DNA of 64,000 bases. Origin: Artemisia argyi. Lineage: Eukaryota; Streptophyta; Magnoliopsida; Asterales; Asteraceae. The stretch covers positions 185,748,749 through 185,812,748 of the forward strand of contig CM060708.1 of NCBI GenBank assembly GCA_030686995.1, in the 5' to 3' direction. Positions 45,182 through 57,116 of this stretch are shown here, piece after piece. A model generated the notes under the pieces. The model ran no database searches. It saw only the letters and a program-made list of their open reading frames with translations, and had not been told where the DNA came from. The position numbers and the translations under genes are program-made. The stretch's first letter is position 1. Each line of letters opens with the position of its first letter.

Positions 45182-48100
45182 ATGGCACCAAGGAAGGGTA
45201 AGACTGCACAGGAAACCCCCACTATGACTCAAGCCGCTATCCGCAAGTTGGTCAGGGATAGTATTGCAGAAGCTCTGGAGGTTGAGAGAGCTGAGGTTGC
45301 TGCAAGGGCTGCTGAGGCTGCTTCTAATACCGAGGTCGTTGAACCACCCACTGCTAGGCGTGGATGTACATGGAAAGATTTCAAGATTAGTGATCCCGTC
45401 AAATTTAAGGGCACTGAAGGAGCGGTTGCTCTAATCCGCTGGTTCGAAAAGACTGAGAATGTTTTTCTCATGTGTGAATGCCCGGAAGTTAGCAAGGTGA
45501 AGTTTGCTACAGGTATGCTTCTTGATGAAGCTATGTCTTGGTGGAATTCGTATGCTCAGCCGATTGGTATGGAAAATGCTCACAAGCTTACTTGGGAGGA
45601 ATTCAAGAAATTGATGACAAAGAAGTTTTGCCCTCGTACCGAGGTGCAAAAGATGGAAACGGAATTTTATGAGCTTGTGACTAAAGGTGATGACATTGAG
45701 ACTTATTTCAGGAGGTTTCAAGAGTTGGCTGCACTATGTCCGACTATGGTTCCCGATGATGAGAAAAAGATGGAAAACTTTGTTGGTGGATTACCTGAAA
45801 GTGTTCGAGGAGATGTGATTTCTTTTGACCCTCAATCAATGGAAGAAGCTATTCGTATAACTCAGAAACTCATGGTTCAAGTAGTCAAAGGGAAATCTGC
45901 TGTCAACAACAACTACCGATCAAACAACACCAACTACACCAACACTCGGAACAACAACAACTATAACAACAATCGGAACCGCAACTATCCCAATAACCGA
46001 AACAACAATCCAAAAAACAATAACAACAACAAGAGAAGGTTCGATTACAACCAAGGTGGAAACGCTGTTCAGCCGCCACCTAAGAGACAAGAAGTGGCAA
46101 AGGCCTATGCTGCAGGACCGACTGAAAGGAGGGGATATGAGGGTAATTTACCCAAGTGCGAAAAGTGTCAGAGGCATCATAACCCAGGACGTTGCCCAAA
46201 TGCATGCGGTAACTGCAAGAAGGTTGGTCATCACATAAAAGATTGCAAATTTCCAACCTTGGGTAACAATCAGAAGCCACCGGTAACATGTTTTGGCTGT
46301 GGAGAAATTGGACACTTTAGGGGTGAGTGCCCACAGAAGAAGAATCAAGGAACTGGAAATCAAAATGGAATGGCTCGAGGAAGAGCTTATGTCATGGGAG
46401 GAGACGATGTCAAAGAAGACCCGAATGTTGTTGCGGGTACGTTCCTCGTTAATAATCGTTATGCATCCATTTTATTTGATTCAGGAGCGGATAGAAGTTT
46501 TGTGTCTATTGCATTTGCACCTTTGCTTAACATAGAACCAATCCCATTAGACATTTCCTATATCGTTGAATTAGCCGATGGATCTTTAGTTAACACCAAC
46601 ACCATTATCCGTGGTTGCACTATAAATTTCCTAAACCATCCATTCAATATAGACCTTATGCCTGTAGAACTTGGAAGTTTCGACGTTGTGATCGGTATGG
46701 ATTGGTTATCTCGGCATCGAGCGAGAATTATTTGTGATGAGAAAGTTGTTCACCTTCCTTATAACGGTGAAACTTTGGTTGTTCGCGGAGAGCGAAGTGG
46801 AACTAGACTTAGTATTATATCGTGCATTAAAACTGAGAAGTACATAAAGAAGGGTTGTTATGCATTTTTGGCTCACATCACGGAGAAGAAGTCGGATGAG
46901 AAACGACTTGAAGATGTGCCAATTGTTAAGGAATTTCAAGAAGTTTTTCCGGAAGAATTGCCAGGACTTCCGCCTACACGACAAGTTGAGTTTCAAATTG
47001 AATTAGTGCCAGGAGCTGCACCGATTGCACGAGCACCGTATAGACTTGCACCTTCGGAAATGCAAGAATTGTCGAATCAATTGCAAGAACTTTTGGACAA
47101 AGGATTCATTAGACCGAGTTCCTCGCCTTGGGGAGCACCGGTTTTGTTTGTGAAGAAGAAGGACGGAACCTTCAGAATGTGCATCGACTATCGTGAGCTG
47201 AACAAGTTAACGATTAAGAACCGTTATCCACTCCCCAGAATTGACGACTTGTTCGACCAGTTACAAGGTTCTAGCTTTTATTCCAAGATTGATTTAAGAT
47301 CTGGTTACCATCAACTTAAAGTTCGGGAAGAGGATATCCCGAAGACGGCATTTAGAACACGCTACGGTCATTATGAATTTCAGGTGATGCCTTTTGGATT
47401 AACCAACGCACCTGCGGTATTTATGGATCTCATGAATAGGGTGTGCAAACCGTATCTCGATAAGTTTGTGATCGTATTCATTGACGATATCTTGATTTAT
47501 TCCAAGAGTAAGGAAGATCACGAAGAACACCTCAGAACAATACTGGAACTACTCAAGAAGGAGCAATTGTATGCCAAATTTTCTAAGTGTGATTTTTGGA
47601 TACGTAGAGTTCAATTTCTTGGTCATGTTATTGATAGCCAAGGATTACAAGTCGACCCGGCAAAGATCGAGGCAGTTAAGGATTGGGCTACGCCCAAGTC
47701 TCCTACGGAAATTCGTCAATTCCTAGGACTTGCCGGATATTACAGAAGGTTTATTGAAGGGTTTTCTAAGATAGCGAAGTCGTTGACGAAACTGACACAA
47801 AAGAATGAGAAGTACGAGTGGGGAGAAAAACAAGAGTCCGCGTTTCAACTATTGAAACAAAAGCTTTGTAGCGCGCCGATTTTGTCACTACCTGAAGGTA
47901 TTGAGAACTTTGTGGTATATTGCGATGCTTCGCATCAAGGACTTGGAGCTGTGCTAATGCAACACGAGAAGGTGATAGCTTATGCATCTAGACAGCTTAA
48001 GATACACGAGAAGAATTACACTACTCATGACTTGGAATTGGGTGCGGTAGTTTTTGCACTCAAGATTTGGAGACACTACCTTTATGGTACTAAGTGTGTA

Positions 48101-49774
48101 ATTTTTACCGACCACAAGAGCTTACAGCATATACTCGATCAGAAGGAACTTAATATGAGACAACGTCGTTGGCTAGAGTTGTTGAGTGATTACGATTGTG
48201 AAATCCGATATCACCCAGGGAAAGCGAATGTTGTAGCAGATGCACTTAGCCGAAAAGAACGACTCAAACCTTTGAGAGTCAGGTCATTGGGAATGACTAT
48301 CATTTCACCATTACCATCGAAAATTCTAGAGGCTCAGATTGAGGCTCTCAAGGAAGGAAACCGACCGCATGAGAAACTTTATGGTATGCCAGAAAGCGAA
48401 AATGGCTTTGTAAAGAGATCAGATGGAGTGTTATGCTTCAAGGACCGAAGTTGGATACCACTCTATGGTGGAGTGCGAGAATTGATTATGCATGAATCAC
48501 ACAAGTCGAAGTACTCTATTCATCCAGGTTCTGATAAGATGTATCAGGATCTCAAAAAGCTTTATTGGTGGCCGAATATGAAGGCAGAAATAGCTATGTA
48601 CGTCAGCAAATGTCTTACTTGTGCTAAAGTGAAAGCCGAGTACTAGAAACCGTCAGGGTTACTTCAACAACCGGAAATTCCACAATGGAAGTGGGAACGT
48701 ATTGCTATGGATTTTGTCACTAAACTTCCAAAGACGTCAGGAGGTTTCGATGCTATTTGGGTAATCATCGATCGACTTACCAAATCAGCTCATTTCATAC
48801 CCATTAGAGAGACTTATACGATGGAACAACTTGCTAGACTTTATGTCAAGGAAATAGTCTCAAGACACGGTGCACCAGTTTCCATCATTTCCGACAGAGA
48901 TAGTCGTTTTACTTCGAACTTTTGGCGGTCATTACAAGATTCTTTTGGATCGAAGTTAGACATGAGCACTGCTTACCATCCTCAGACCGATGGTCAGAGC
49001 GAGAGGACTATTCAGACACTTGAGGACATGCTTAGAGCATGTGTGATTGACTTTGGAAATGGTTGGGCTAACCATTTGCCGTTAATCGAGTTTTCTTACA
49101 ACAACAGTTACCATTCGAGCATTAAGGCTGCACCATTTGAGGCACTTTATGGTCGTAAGTGTCGATCTCCAGTTTGTTGGGCCGAAGTCGGTGAAGTACA
49201 ATGTACTGGCCTGGAGATGGTACAAGAAACAACAGAAAAGATCATTCAAATTCGAGAGAGACTCGAAACTGCTAGAAGTCGACAGAAAAGCTACGCCGAT
49301 GTTCGACGCAAACCATTGGAATTCCAGATCGGAGACAAAGTTATGTTGAAAGTCTCGCCTTGGAAAGGCGTAATACGTTTTGGAAAACGCGGGAAATTGA
49401 ACCCGAGATACATTGGACCATTCAAGATCCTGGAAAGGATTGGTCCGGTTGCTTACAAGCTTGAACTTCCGTCAGAACTTAGCAACGTACATAACACGTT
49501 TCATGTTTCGAACCTTAAGAAATGTCTTTCGGACGAGTCTGCCATTATACCATTAGAAGAAATACAACTCGATGACAAGCTTAACTTTGTGGAAGAACCA
49601 GTTGAAATCATGGATCGCGAGATCAAACAGTTGAAACAAAGTCGAATTCCGATCGTGAAGGTTCGTTGGAATTCTCGAAGAGGACCCGAGTTTACTTGGG
49701 AACGAGAAGACCAAATGCGACGCAAGTATCCACAACTTTTCACCGAGCCTAGTACCGAGACCAACACTGACTGA
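45182..49774 (+). pseudogene. Element C gag-pol polyprotein, complete but for one TAG
   Basis: A single frame of 1531 codons from ATG 45182 ([13 protein letters not shown]) to TGA 49774. Gag capsid residues 1-300, then an Asn-rich linker; three zinc knuckles at about 326 ([13 protein letters not shown]), 342 ([14 protein letters not shown]) and 370 ([14 protein letters not shown]). Protease FDSGADRSF near 432; RT with FIDD at about 766-769; RNase H with CDASHQGLG and TDHKSL; integrase zinc region ending CLTCAKVK at 1144-1151; core D in MDFVTKLP, D in ISDRDSRF, E in GQSERTI; then a chromodomain-type end [22 protein letters not shown] at 48644-48646, between zinc domain and core, fits CAG to TAG. 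Everything else is intact, so the loss is recent. Confidence 0.93.
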
Positions 49775-49808
49775 ATTCAGGGACTGAATTCCTTTTTGGA
49801 TGGGCGAC

Positions 49809-52802
49809 TGTCACAACCCACAATTTCAGGTCATTTTTCCAAACTTCGATATTCTACTATTCACAAATTACTATTCATCGATCACTATTCATCGTTTTAC
49901 TATTCATCGTTTTTGAGGTCAATTTGACATTCCGAGACATATTCAGAAATTTTACTATTCACATGACACTATTCATTTCCGGGAGAAAACTACTATTCAT
50001 GTGCATTATTCATGTTATCGTAAAGTTAGTTTACGAGTGTTCAAATTCGCGTAACCGTATTGGTTCAGGAGCGAATTCATGCATTATTGTCAGGGACACT
50101 TCATACGGACTAGAAATAGTCTGCATGTCATCATTAGGGCACGTGCATACTATTCCACTCGTAGGATATCTAAATTACTACTTTTGGTACGATTAACGAA
50201 TTACGTACGTTTATTTCAATAAACGCTAATACGCGAGCTATAAATGTGTCTAACGAGTCCGACACTCCCGATTATGAACCTGATACGTTTTTATACTCAT
50301 TTCTATAATATAAAAACTATAATATTAATTTACCCGGTATTTTGGAAATTTAACTAATACGTATCGTACGCTTAACTTAATAACGACGGTTTTCATCAAA
50401 ATTGAACGATAATCACCCTAACTCTCCGTACTTGTACCCGACTTATTTTTACAACTTTTATAACTTTATTACGTCCCGAATAACTTCAACAAAACTTATT
50501 TTTAACAAACCCGGTACCCGATTAAACTTTAAACCTAAACCTAAACTAACTACACTTAACTACTAACACTAATATTTACTAATTAATCACCCAACATCCT
50601 TCCCCTTTTCCCTCACCAAAACCGGCCAAGCCCCCCCCCCTTGGTCTTCACACTTTTATTACCTCACCAAACCTATTAATTGTCCACCAAACTTTTGTCC
50701 AAGTATATATTAAACTTTCTTAACCCATTTTCACATAAAAATCACTTTTCTTGCAAACTAGCTAAGTTTTCTCTCTTTTCTTTGGAGTTTGGTTCGAATT
50801 GGGGTAGACAAGGAGCAAGGAAGAAAAATTTTACAAGATCATTTCATAAACTAGTTAGTATAATCATCCTTGTTAGAGTTTTGAAATAAAAACTCAAGGA
50901 TTAGTAAGCTTTTTATCATCTAAACTCTCTAAACCACCAAGTAAGTATACAAACTCATTTTTATGATTTTTACAAGTTATTATTATGTTCATATAATTTT
51001 CTTATAAGATCTTACACATGTATCAACTTGTACCACTTCATTTTGTATATTTTAACTTTGAAGCCCTAAAAATGGAAACATATGAAACTCTTGTTAGACC
51101 TAGTGGTTGGATGATATTTTAGGACCCATGACACCCTAAGAAGGTGTATGGTAGGATTAGATTAGTCTTGTGGTGTTTGAAAGTGGATTGATGGATGATG
51201 GAACTAGTTTAGAGACTTGGAATTGATTTTTGGAACTTTTGAAATACCTACTGTCCTTATTTTAAATTCGTGGGAAAATCAGTAAGTAATGACTAAGTTT
51301 TGACCAAAGATTTAGAAAATACATTCAAAAACGAAACTTTAGGCGAAAGAATCAATTAAAACGAGTTTATAACGAAGGAGTTATGATTTTTGCAAACTTG
51401 ACGACGAAAACTACTTTTCCAGAAAACTGCTTGCTGTTGGGCAGAATACGATGGGTATTTTGAGGCCTTAAACGTAACCTAAAAGTGCCGAGTTGTCTAA
51501 AATATACTAGTATACACAAAGACGAATCCGTGGACATAAAGAACAAGGAAAACGAGCTTGACACGACAAAGTTATGACCATTCTAACATCGTCAAACTAT
51601 ATATATATATATGGACACAAATAAAAATAATAACGTACGCGTTAAACGGTATATTTTCTAGTAAATATTACTAAGGACTATTTTCTTATCAAACGAATAC
51701 GTACGACTCGAGGGAATACTTATACGACTTAACGACGTATTTCAAGGTTTTCAATACAAGGATTTTAACGCTAACTTTGGTACGAGTTATTATGACAAGT
51801 TATATACTTCACTAAATGGAATTATTTTTCCTAAGTATGGAAACCATTTTTCTACGACGATAACTAGTATTTTCAAATTACGAGTGGTATGAGTATCATG
51901 TGCATGTGCATTCACTTCATTTCAGCTTGATCTAAGTTAGATCATGGTTATTCATTTAGGTTGCGGCTAGTGCTCGCGCCTCGTTGTCCCGACTACTTTC
52001 ACCTCATTGCACCATCTTTGTACCATTATTTCGAGGTGAGTTTTCATAGCCCCGTTTTTAGTACTTATTTGATTTTAAATCCCACGGGGGAGAATACATT
52101 GCACTATTATTTTTGTACATGCCCAAGTATTAAATTCCGTACATTGCTTAAGTTGCTAGTACTACCACTGCAAGTCCCCTTTATTATCATGAACCGTTAA
52201 TTATTGCCAAGCGAGAGTGAGTGGATAGATCTATCAAGGGTGACTCCTCCATTCGTGTTTGGGTTGCTCCATAAGGAAAACGAATGCATTTCATGTCTAA
52301 ATATAGTACGAGTGTCTGGTAAACACTCCTTTGGGGCATATTTTAGTACGTCTAGCTTCGGTGTCATGAGCTTAAGAGACAATGTAACTTTTTGACAATT
52401 TGTCACTTTACTATATACTGGTGGCTTATGTACTTACGAATTTCTTATAAACCTATGATTATTCACCAACTTTATGTTGACCGTTTTTCGCAATGTATTT
52501 CTCAGGTATCTAAGGCATTTCTCATGGCATTGCATGGAGTCACTTTGTGTATCAAGGCTGACGCGTCACTTTTGGATTTCGTGCACTTTGAACTATCGTT
52601 TGATTGTACTAAACTTGTTTCTTTAAACCTTTTCTAACTTTGGGACCTATGTTTTATAACTTTGGTTATTTTGAATGAATCAAACGATGTATTTTATAAA
52701 CGACACTTTAGGTCGTTCAATATATCCTGGTTGTGTGCTATGATCCGTTACACCCTCAGGTATTCCATTCCGCTGCCATTCAGGTATTTTGGGGGTGTGA
52801 CA
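49809..52802 (+). repeat. Element C 3' LTR
   Basis: 2994 bp, same sequence as the 5' LTR except G/A at 43028/52236 and a shorter C run (10) at 50631-50640. Followed by CAATC. The sequence before it (TTTTTGGATGGGCGAC) is only weakly purine-rich as a plus-strand primer. Confidence 0.95.
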
Positions 52803-52811
52803 CAATCAATA

Positions 52812-54184
52812 TGGATACCGAGAGAATACAGAAAAATAGAAAACATGATTGTGTACGCTCAATTATGGAGTCATGGTCCTCGTCTAAAATTGCTGCTACA
52901 TACTACTATAAGTATATGTACAAGGAACCATGCATGACGTCACCTCAAACAGGAGAAGCTTGGATGAATGAGGTATTAAATGGTCATCATATCCGTTCTG
53001 TGAATGCTTTTAAAAATGCATTCACATGTGTTTTTAAAACTATATGGGGAACGAGAATCAAGGCACTGATTAAAGTCGAGTGATAGAATGACGGATGTCG
53101 AGAAGGTCGGAATATTTGTGTACATACTTGCGTTAGGGGTGTCGAACAGGGATGTTAGTGAGCATTTTCAATGCTCTGGAGAGACCATCAGTAGAGCATT
53201 TCATGAAGTTCTAGAGGCGATAACTGCTAGATCCAAAGGTTATCATGGTCTAGCTCGTGAGATGATTAAGCCGAAGGATCCAACCTTTCAAGAAACACCT
53301 GCTCAAATAATGAATGATAACAGATACATGCCATACTTTAAGGTATTCAAATAGTTTTTTTGCTTTCTAAATTTTATGATTTTCATTCCATATCGTGATC
53401 ATCTTATATTTTTGTAGGATTGCATCGGTTGTATTGATAGCACACATATATGGGCGTGCATCCCAGAGAGCGAACAAATGCCTTACATAGGTAGAAAAGG
53501 GTTACCTACTTTCAATGTGATGGCAGCGTGTGACTTTGATTTATGATTTACCTTTATATCAGTTGGATAGGAGGGTTCTGCACACGACACACGTGTATTT
53601 CTTAGTGCCATTAACAATCCATCAATGAACTTTCCAAAACCACCTGAAGGTAAATTTAATTGCCTATTATATTGTATTCTAAATTTTCAAAGGCACTAAC
53701 TTTTATGTTATAAGCAGGTAAGTATTATTTAGTGGATAAAGGATATCCGGATAGAAAAGGATATTTGGTTCCATATCCAAAGACCAGATACCATAAATCA
53801 CAGTTTCAAAATGAGCCACCTAATAACATGCAAGAAAGTTTTAGTCGTTCCCATTCATCTCTATGAAGTGCGATTGTGAGATCATTTGGAATATTGAAAA
53901 AATAATGGAAGACACTCGGTAAACTGCCTAAATACAGTGTGAAAACTCAACTCAATGTAACTACGGCCACATTCGCCTTGCATAATTACATTCGTAATAA
54001 TGATAAAGAAGACATGGTGTTCACAACATTTGAACAACATCCAGATTACATGGGAGGTGAAGAACTTCGTGACGTACGAGGCTCAAATGCAAATAATGAT
54101 GATATTTCTAGTGCAACATATGTCGAGATGAAACAGATTCACAATGATATTGCTACTTCAATATGGAATGCACGTCGTCGGTAG
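52812..54184 (+). pseudogene. Harbinger DDE nuclease (HARBI1-like), broken
   Basis: The transposase that cuts and joins element ends. Readable parts are MNEVLNGHHIRSVNAF (N-terminal), EKVGIFVYILALGVSNRDVSEHF (helix-turn-helix region from 53100), then an intron 53343-53417 (GT-AG) and DCIGCIDSTHIWA with the first Asp, GSAHDTRVF with the second Asp, a second intron 53650-53717, and [15 protein letters not shown]. The C-terminal part has IVRSFGILKK where relatives have a glutamate before Arg, so the third catalytic acid is valine here. Stops at 53081, 53543, 53569, 53864 and 53907 and a frame change near 53085 also disable it. It starts 10 bases beyond the element C insertion. Confidence 0.85.
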
Positions 54185-54530
54185 TACATTACTATTGTAT
54201 AACGGTATTATGAAATGTCCGGCATGTAAATGTAACTTTATTATTTATTTAGAGAATTTTCTATTCAAATATGTATATGTCCTTTTATGTCATTTTACAT
54301 ATAAATAAATACAGCTACATGTATGTTAGCAAACATTTTTATTTAAAAACAGCTACCACTCATGGCTACTGCTCACAGCTAGTGCTACTTTTACCAAACA
54401 CATCCATATTTTATAATATTATATAGAAGTTTACTTCAATGCATAAAATGTTTGACATGATATATAGATAATCTAACTGTTTTTCATGTTTTTCTTTTGA
54501 AGAACAATGAATTAGAAAACAGCCTATCAA
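54185..54530. other. Right end of element F and short spacer
   Basis: 3' untranslated and terminal repeat of F (to 54405), then 125 bases of AT-rich DNA. The last nine bases GCCTATCAA (54522-54530) are the candidate left duplication of element G. Confidence 0.55.
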
Positions 54531-55824
54531 ATTGCCAAGCGTAAGATTTCCTGAGGATGGAGAGAACTTAAAAACTAAAAAGGATTTTCGAACTTCTGTT
54601 GTTAAAGTATTATGTTCTTCAGGGGTTTCAACTTTAGGTACGGATACTTTGACAGCGTTGTTGTATAAGCATCCTATATTGCCCCCTCCGGTTATGCCTG
54701 TTTCTTTGCTCTCCGAGCCCCCTCTTTTTGTGGATGTTGATAGCGTTCGTGGGTGTATTCAATCCTTCCTGAAAGGGACTTCTTGTGGGCAGAATGGATT
54801 GAGAGCCCAACACATTTTAGATGCATTTTGTGGAGAGGGGTCAGCAATTACCGCAGGGTACTTAAGGCTATCTCTGTGGTGGTTAATGTATTGTTGGGGT
54901 GGGGGGAAGGTGCCCTAAGGTTTTGGCAGAGTTTGTTGCTTCGGCGCCCCTCACACTGTTGCTAAAACCGAACAATGGGATTTGGCATATTGCCTTGGGC
55001 GCATTTTGGAGGAGGCTTGTCTTGAAGGTGGCTATGAGGAGTGTCAGGAAGGAGATGTCCAAATACCTTTGTGACTTTCAGTTTGGGGTGGGAGTCCCGA
55101 GAGGGGCAGAGGCCGTGCTTCATAGCGCGAATAGATTCTTAAATGTGTTTCACTCAGATGGGTCATTGGCTATGCTTATTGTTGATTTCTCTAATGCCTT
55201 CAACTTGGTGGATCGAACTACCCTTCTACATGAGGTTCAGACTTGATGCCCGTCTATTTCCCTAAGGGTGGATTTTTTATATGGTCAGTCAGTGAGGTTA
55301 TATATGGGTGATGACCTTATTGGTCCACCATTAGAGTTCAGCAGGGGAACCCTTTAGGGCCTCTTCTTTTTGCTTTAGTTTTGCACCCATTGGTTCACCG
55401 GATCAGGGATTGTTGCAAATTTCTTTTCCATGCTTGGTATTTGGATGATGGTAAGATTATCGGTGACACTAAAGAGGTAGCTAAAGCCTTAGATATAATC
55501 AGGGCTGAGGGGCCCCGCCTGGGCCTTGAACTCAACATTAAGAAAACATAAGTTTTTTGCTCGTGATTCAATGAGGTGAAGGTGCAGGATGGGTTGTTCC
55601 CTCGTGGGATTGGGAGACCGTCAATGGGTGTGAAACTCCTTAGAGGTGCTGTTAGCCAGGATTCTTGGTTTATTAGTAGTTTGGCGGTGAAAAGGGCATC
55701 TCGTGCTGTGGAACTTATGAGTCATCTCCCAAGTCTATGGGACCCTCAATCCGAGCTCCTGTTGCTCCGCTTATGTATGGGTGTCGAAAAGCTGTTGTTC
55801 GGTCTTAGAACAAGCCAACCTATG

Positions 55825-57116
55825 TGTTAATACAAATATCGTCTAAAAAACATTATTTATATTTTACGATCTTTGCTAATATTTTGTTGTAGAATAAATA
55901 TAAACTTTATTTTCTAGCAAAGTATAAATATAGTATAAGTCTCATATATAGAAACTTTATTTCTAAGTAAACATTATATTTGCTACATGGTTCATTGTTC
56001 TTCTAACAATGTTGATGGCATATTAAGTGTCAAAACATATTTAGTAAGTTTTACTAAATATTGTGTCCTATTGAGTTGTGTGTCTTCAAACATCTTTAGT
56101 AACTCAATCACTTGATTCATGTTGCTACAAGGATACTTTTACAAGTTTACTTTCTTATTAGTAAAAGTCTTAAATTAGAAATACACATCTACATCATGCA
56201 TTGCATCATATATGTCTTATCATAGATCTTTGTAAATCTTTCTTATAAGATCTCTTACACATTTGGAAAGATTCTTACACAAACTATCTTGAAGTTGACT
56301 TTCAGAATCTTGATTTGACATTCATTGATACGGAAAGATTTCTTGAGTGTTTGACTGTCAGGGTACAAGGGCGGAACCCTTGTTTTGGTTCCGCCGGATC
56401 CGCCAGCCTGCTGTCTTGGTTGGCTATAAATAGCAAGCCACACTCAAGAATTCTCTCATTACTTTTAGCTATATTACACACACATACTCTCATATCTATC
56501 ATCTAACTCAGTTGTAACTCACTTGTGTGATTCTCTTGTGTAGCAAAGAAGTCATCAAGTTCATCCGAAAAGACTACAAGCTTCAACACGAGGTTACAAG
56601 CCTTGGTAGCTTAACATTGTGTAAACTCTTATAGTTTATGCATCATTTGTTTGTATATTGTCTATAGTGATCGGTTAGTATTTTAGTCCTCAAAATACAT
56701 AAAGTAGCGGGAGTGGTTGTACCTTGGGAAAGAACTCGACATCTAACTTAGTGTTAGAAATAGTGTATAGGCGACGATAGGAATGGTTGTACCTTTGTAA
56801 AAGAATTCGGTATTTAGCTTTGTACCAGAAAAAGTGTAAGCGACGATTGTAAGGTTTTTTCCGCCGAGAAGGGAGCTTGTTGACTAGTGGAGAATACTCT
56901 CGAGTTGGATACTCGGGGCATGGAGTAGGGCAAGGAAAAAGAGTCCTTGTAGCCGAACCATGATAAACACTTGTGTTGTGGTTTGATCGTTTCTTACTTT
57001 ACTCTTTTTCAATACTTGTTGTTTATTAGTTTTGATTGTTGGTTACACGTTAAGATAACAAAGTAAATCAAATTAAAAAGCGGTAAACTATTCAACCCCC
57101 CTTCTAGTTTTCCACA
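55825..57116 (+). mobile_element. Element H: solo Sirevirus-like LTR inside element G
   Basis: 1292 bp, starts TGTTAATACAAATA and ends CTTCTAGTTTTCCACA. Flanks CTATG (55820-55824) and CTGTG (57117-57121) form a target duplication with one mismatch. The reading frame of G continues on both sides. It carries TATAAATA at 56425-56432, preceded by an inverted repeat GGCGGAACC (56370-56378) and GGTTCCGCC (56387-56395). The block at 56912-56970 is shared with D, E and 14804-15269. Confidence 0.87.
56370..56432 (+). promoter_or_regulatory. Inverted repeat plus TATA box of LTR H
   Basis: GGCGGAACC and GGTTCCGCC (perfect 9-bp arms, 8-base loop) lie 30 bases before TATAAATA. It is the same layout as the GGNCCCCTTAAT module in D and E, with another sequence. 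Confidence 0.6.

Larger units (their letters stand above)
40598..52802 (+). mobile_element. Element C: young chromovirus (Tekay-like Ty3/gypsy) with pre-gag ORF
   Basis: Nearly identical 3-kb LTRs (40598-43594; 49809-52802) starting TGTCACAACC and ending GGGGTGTGACA flank a primer site, a pre-gag ORF and gag-pol in one frame. Target duplication CAATC is perfect (40593-40597; 52803-52807). Comparing the LTRs by eye I found one substitution (G at 43028, A at 52236) and a C-run of 13 versus 10. That implies a very recent insertion. One TAG in integrase is the only coding defect seen. Confidence 0.96.
37883..54405 (+). mobile_element. Element F: PIF/Harbinger DNA transposon, split by element C
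   Basis: Ends read GGCAATGTTTGGCACGGAGC on the left and, reversed, GGATGTGTTTGGTAAAAGTAGC on the right, an imperfect terminal inverted repeat typical of PIF/Harbinger, flanked by ATA on both sides. It has the two genes expected: a SANT/Myb-like ORF1 at 39236-40326 and a DDE nuclease at 52812-54184, both on the plus strand. Removing element C leaves about 4.3 kb, normal for the family. Both genes carry lesions, so F is inactive. Confidence 0.85.

Noticed and set aside
44769..45227. 152-codon Cys/Tyr/Val-rich ORF
   Set aside because: By-product of the TGTGGTTGTAT repeat, overlapping the gag start in another frame.
48644..48646. TAG in element C as programmed read-through between two products
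   Set aside because: It lies inside integrase, between zinc domain and catalytic core, and the following bases do not form a known plant read-through context; a nonsense change is simpler.
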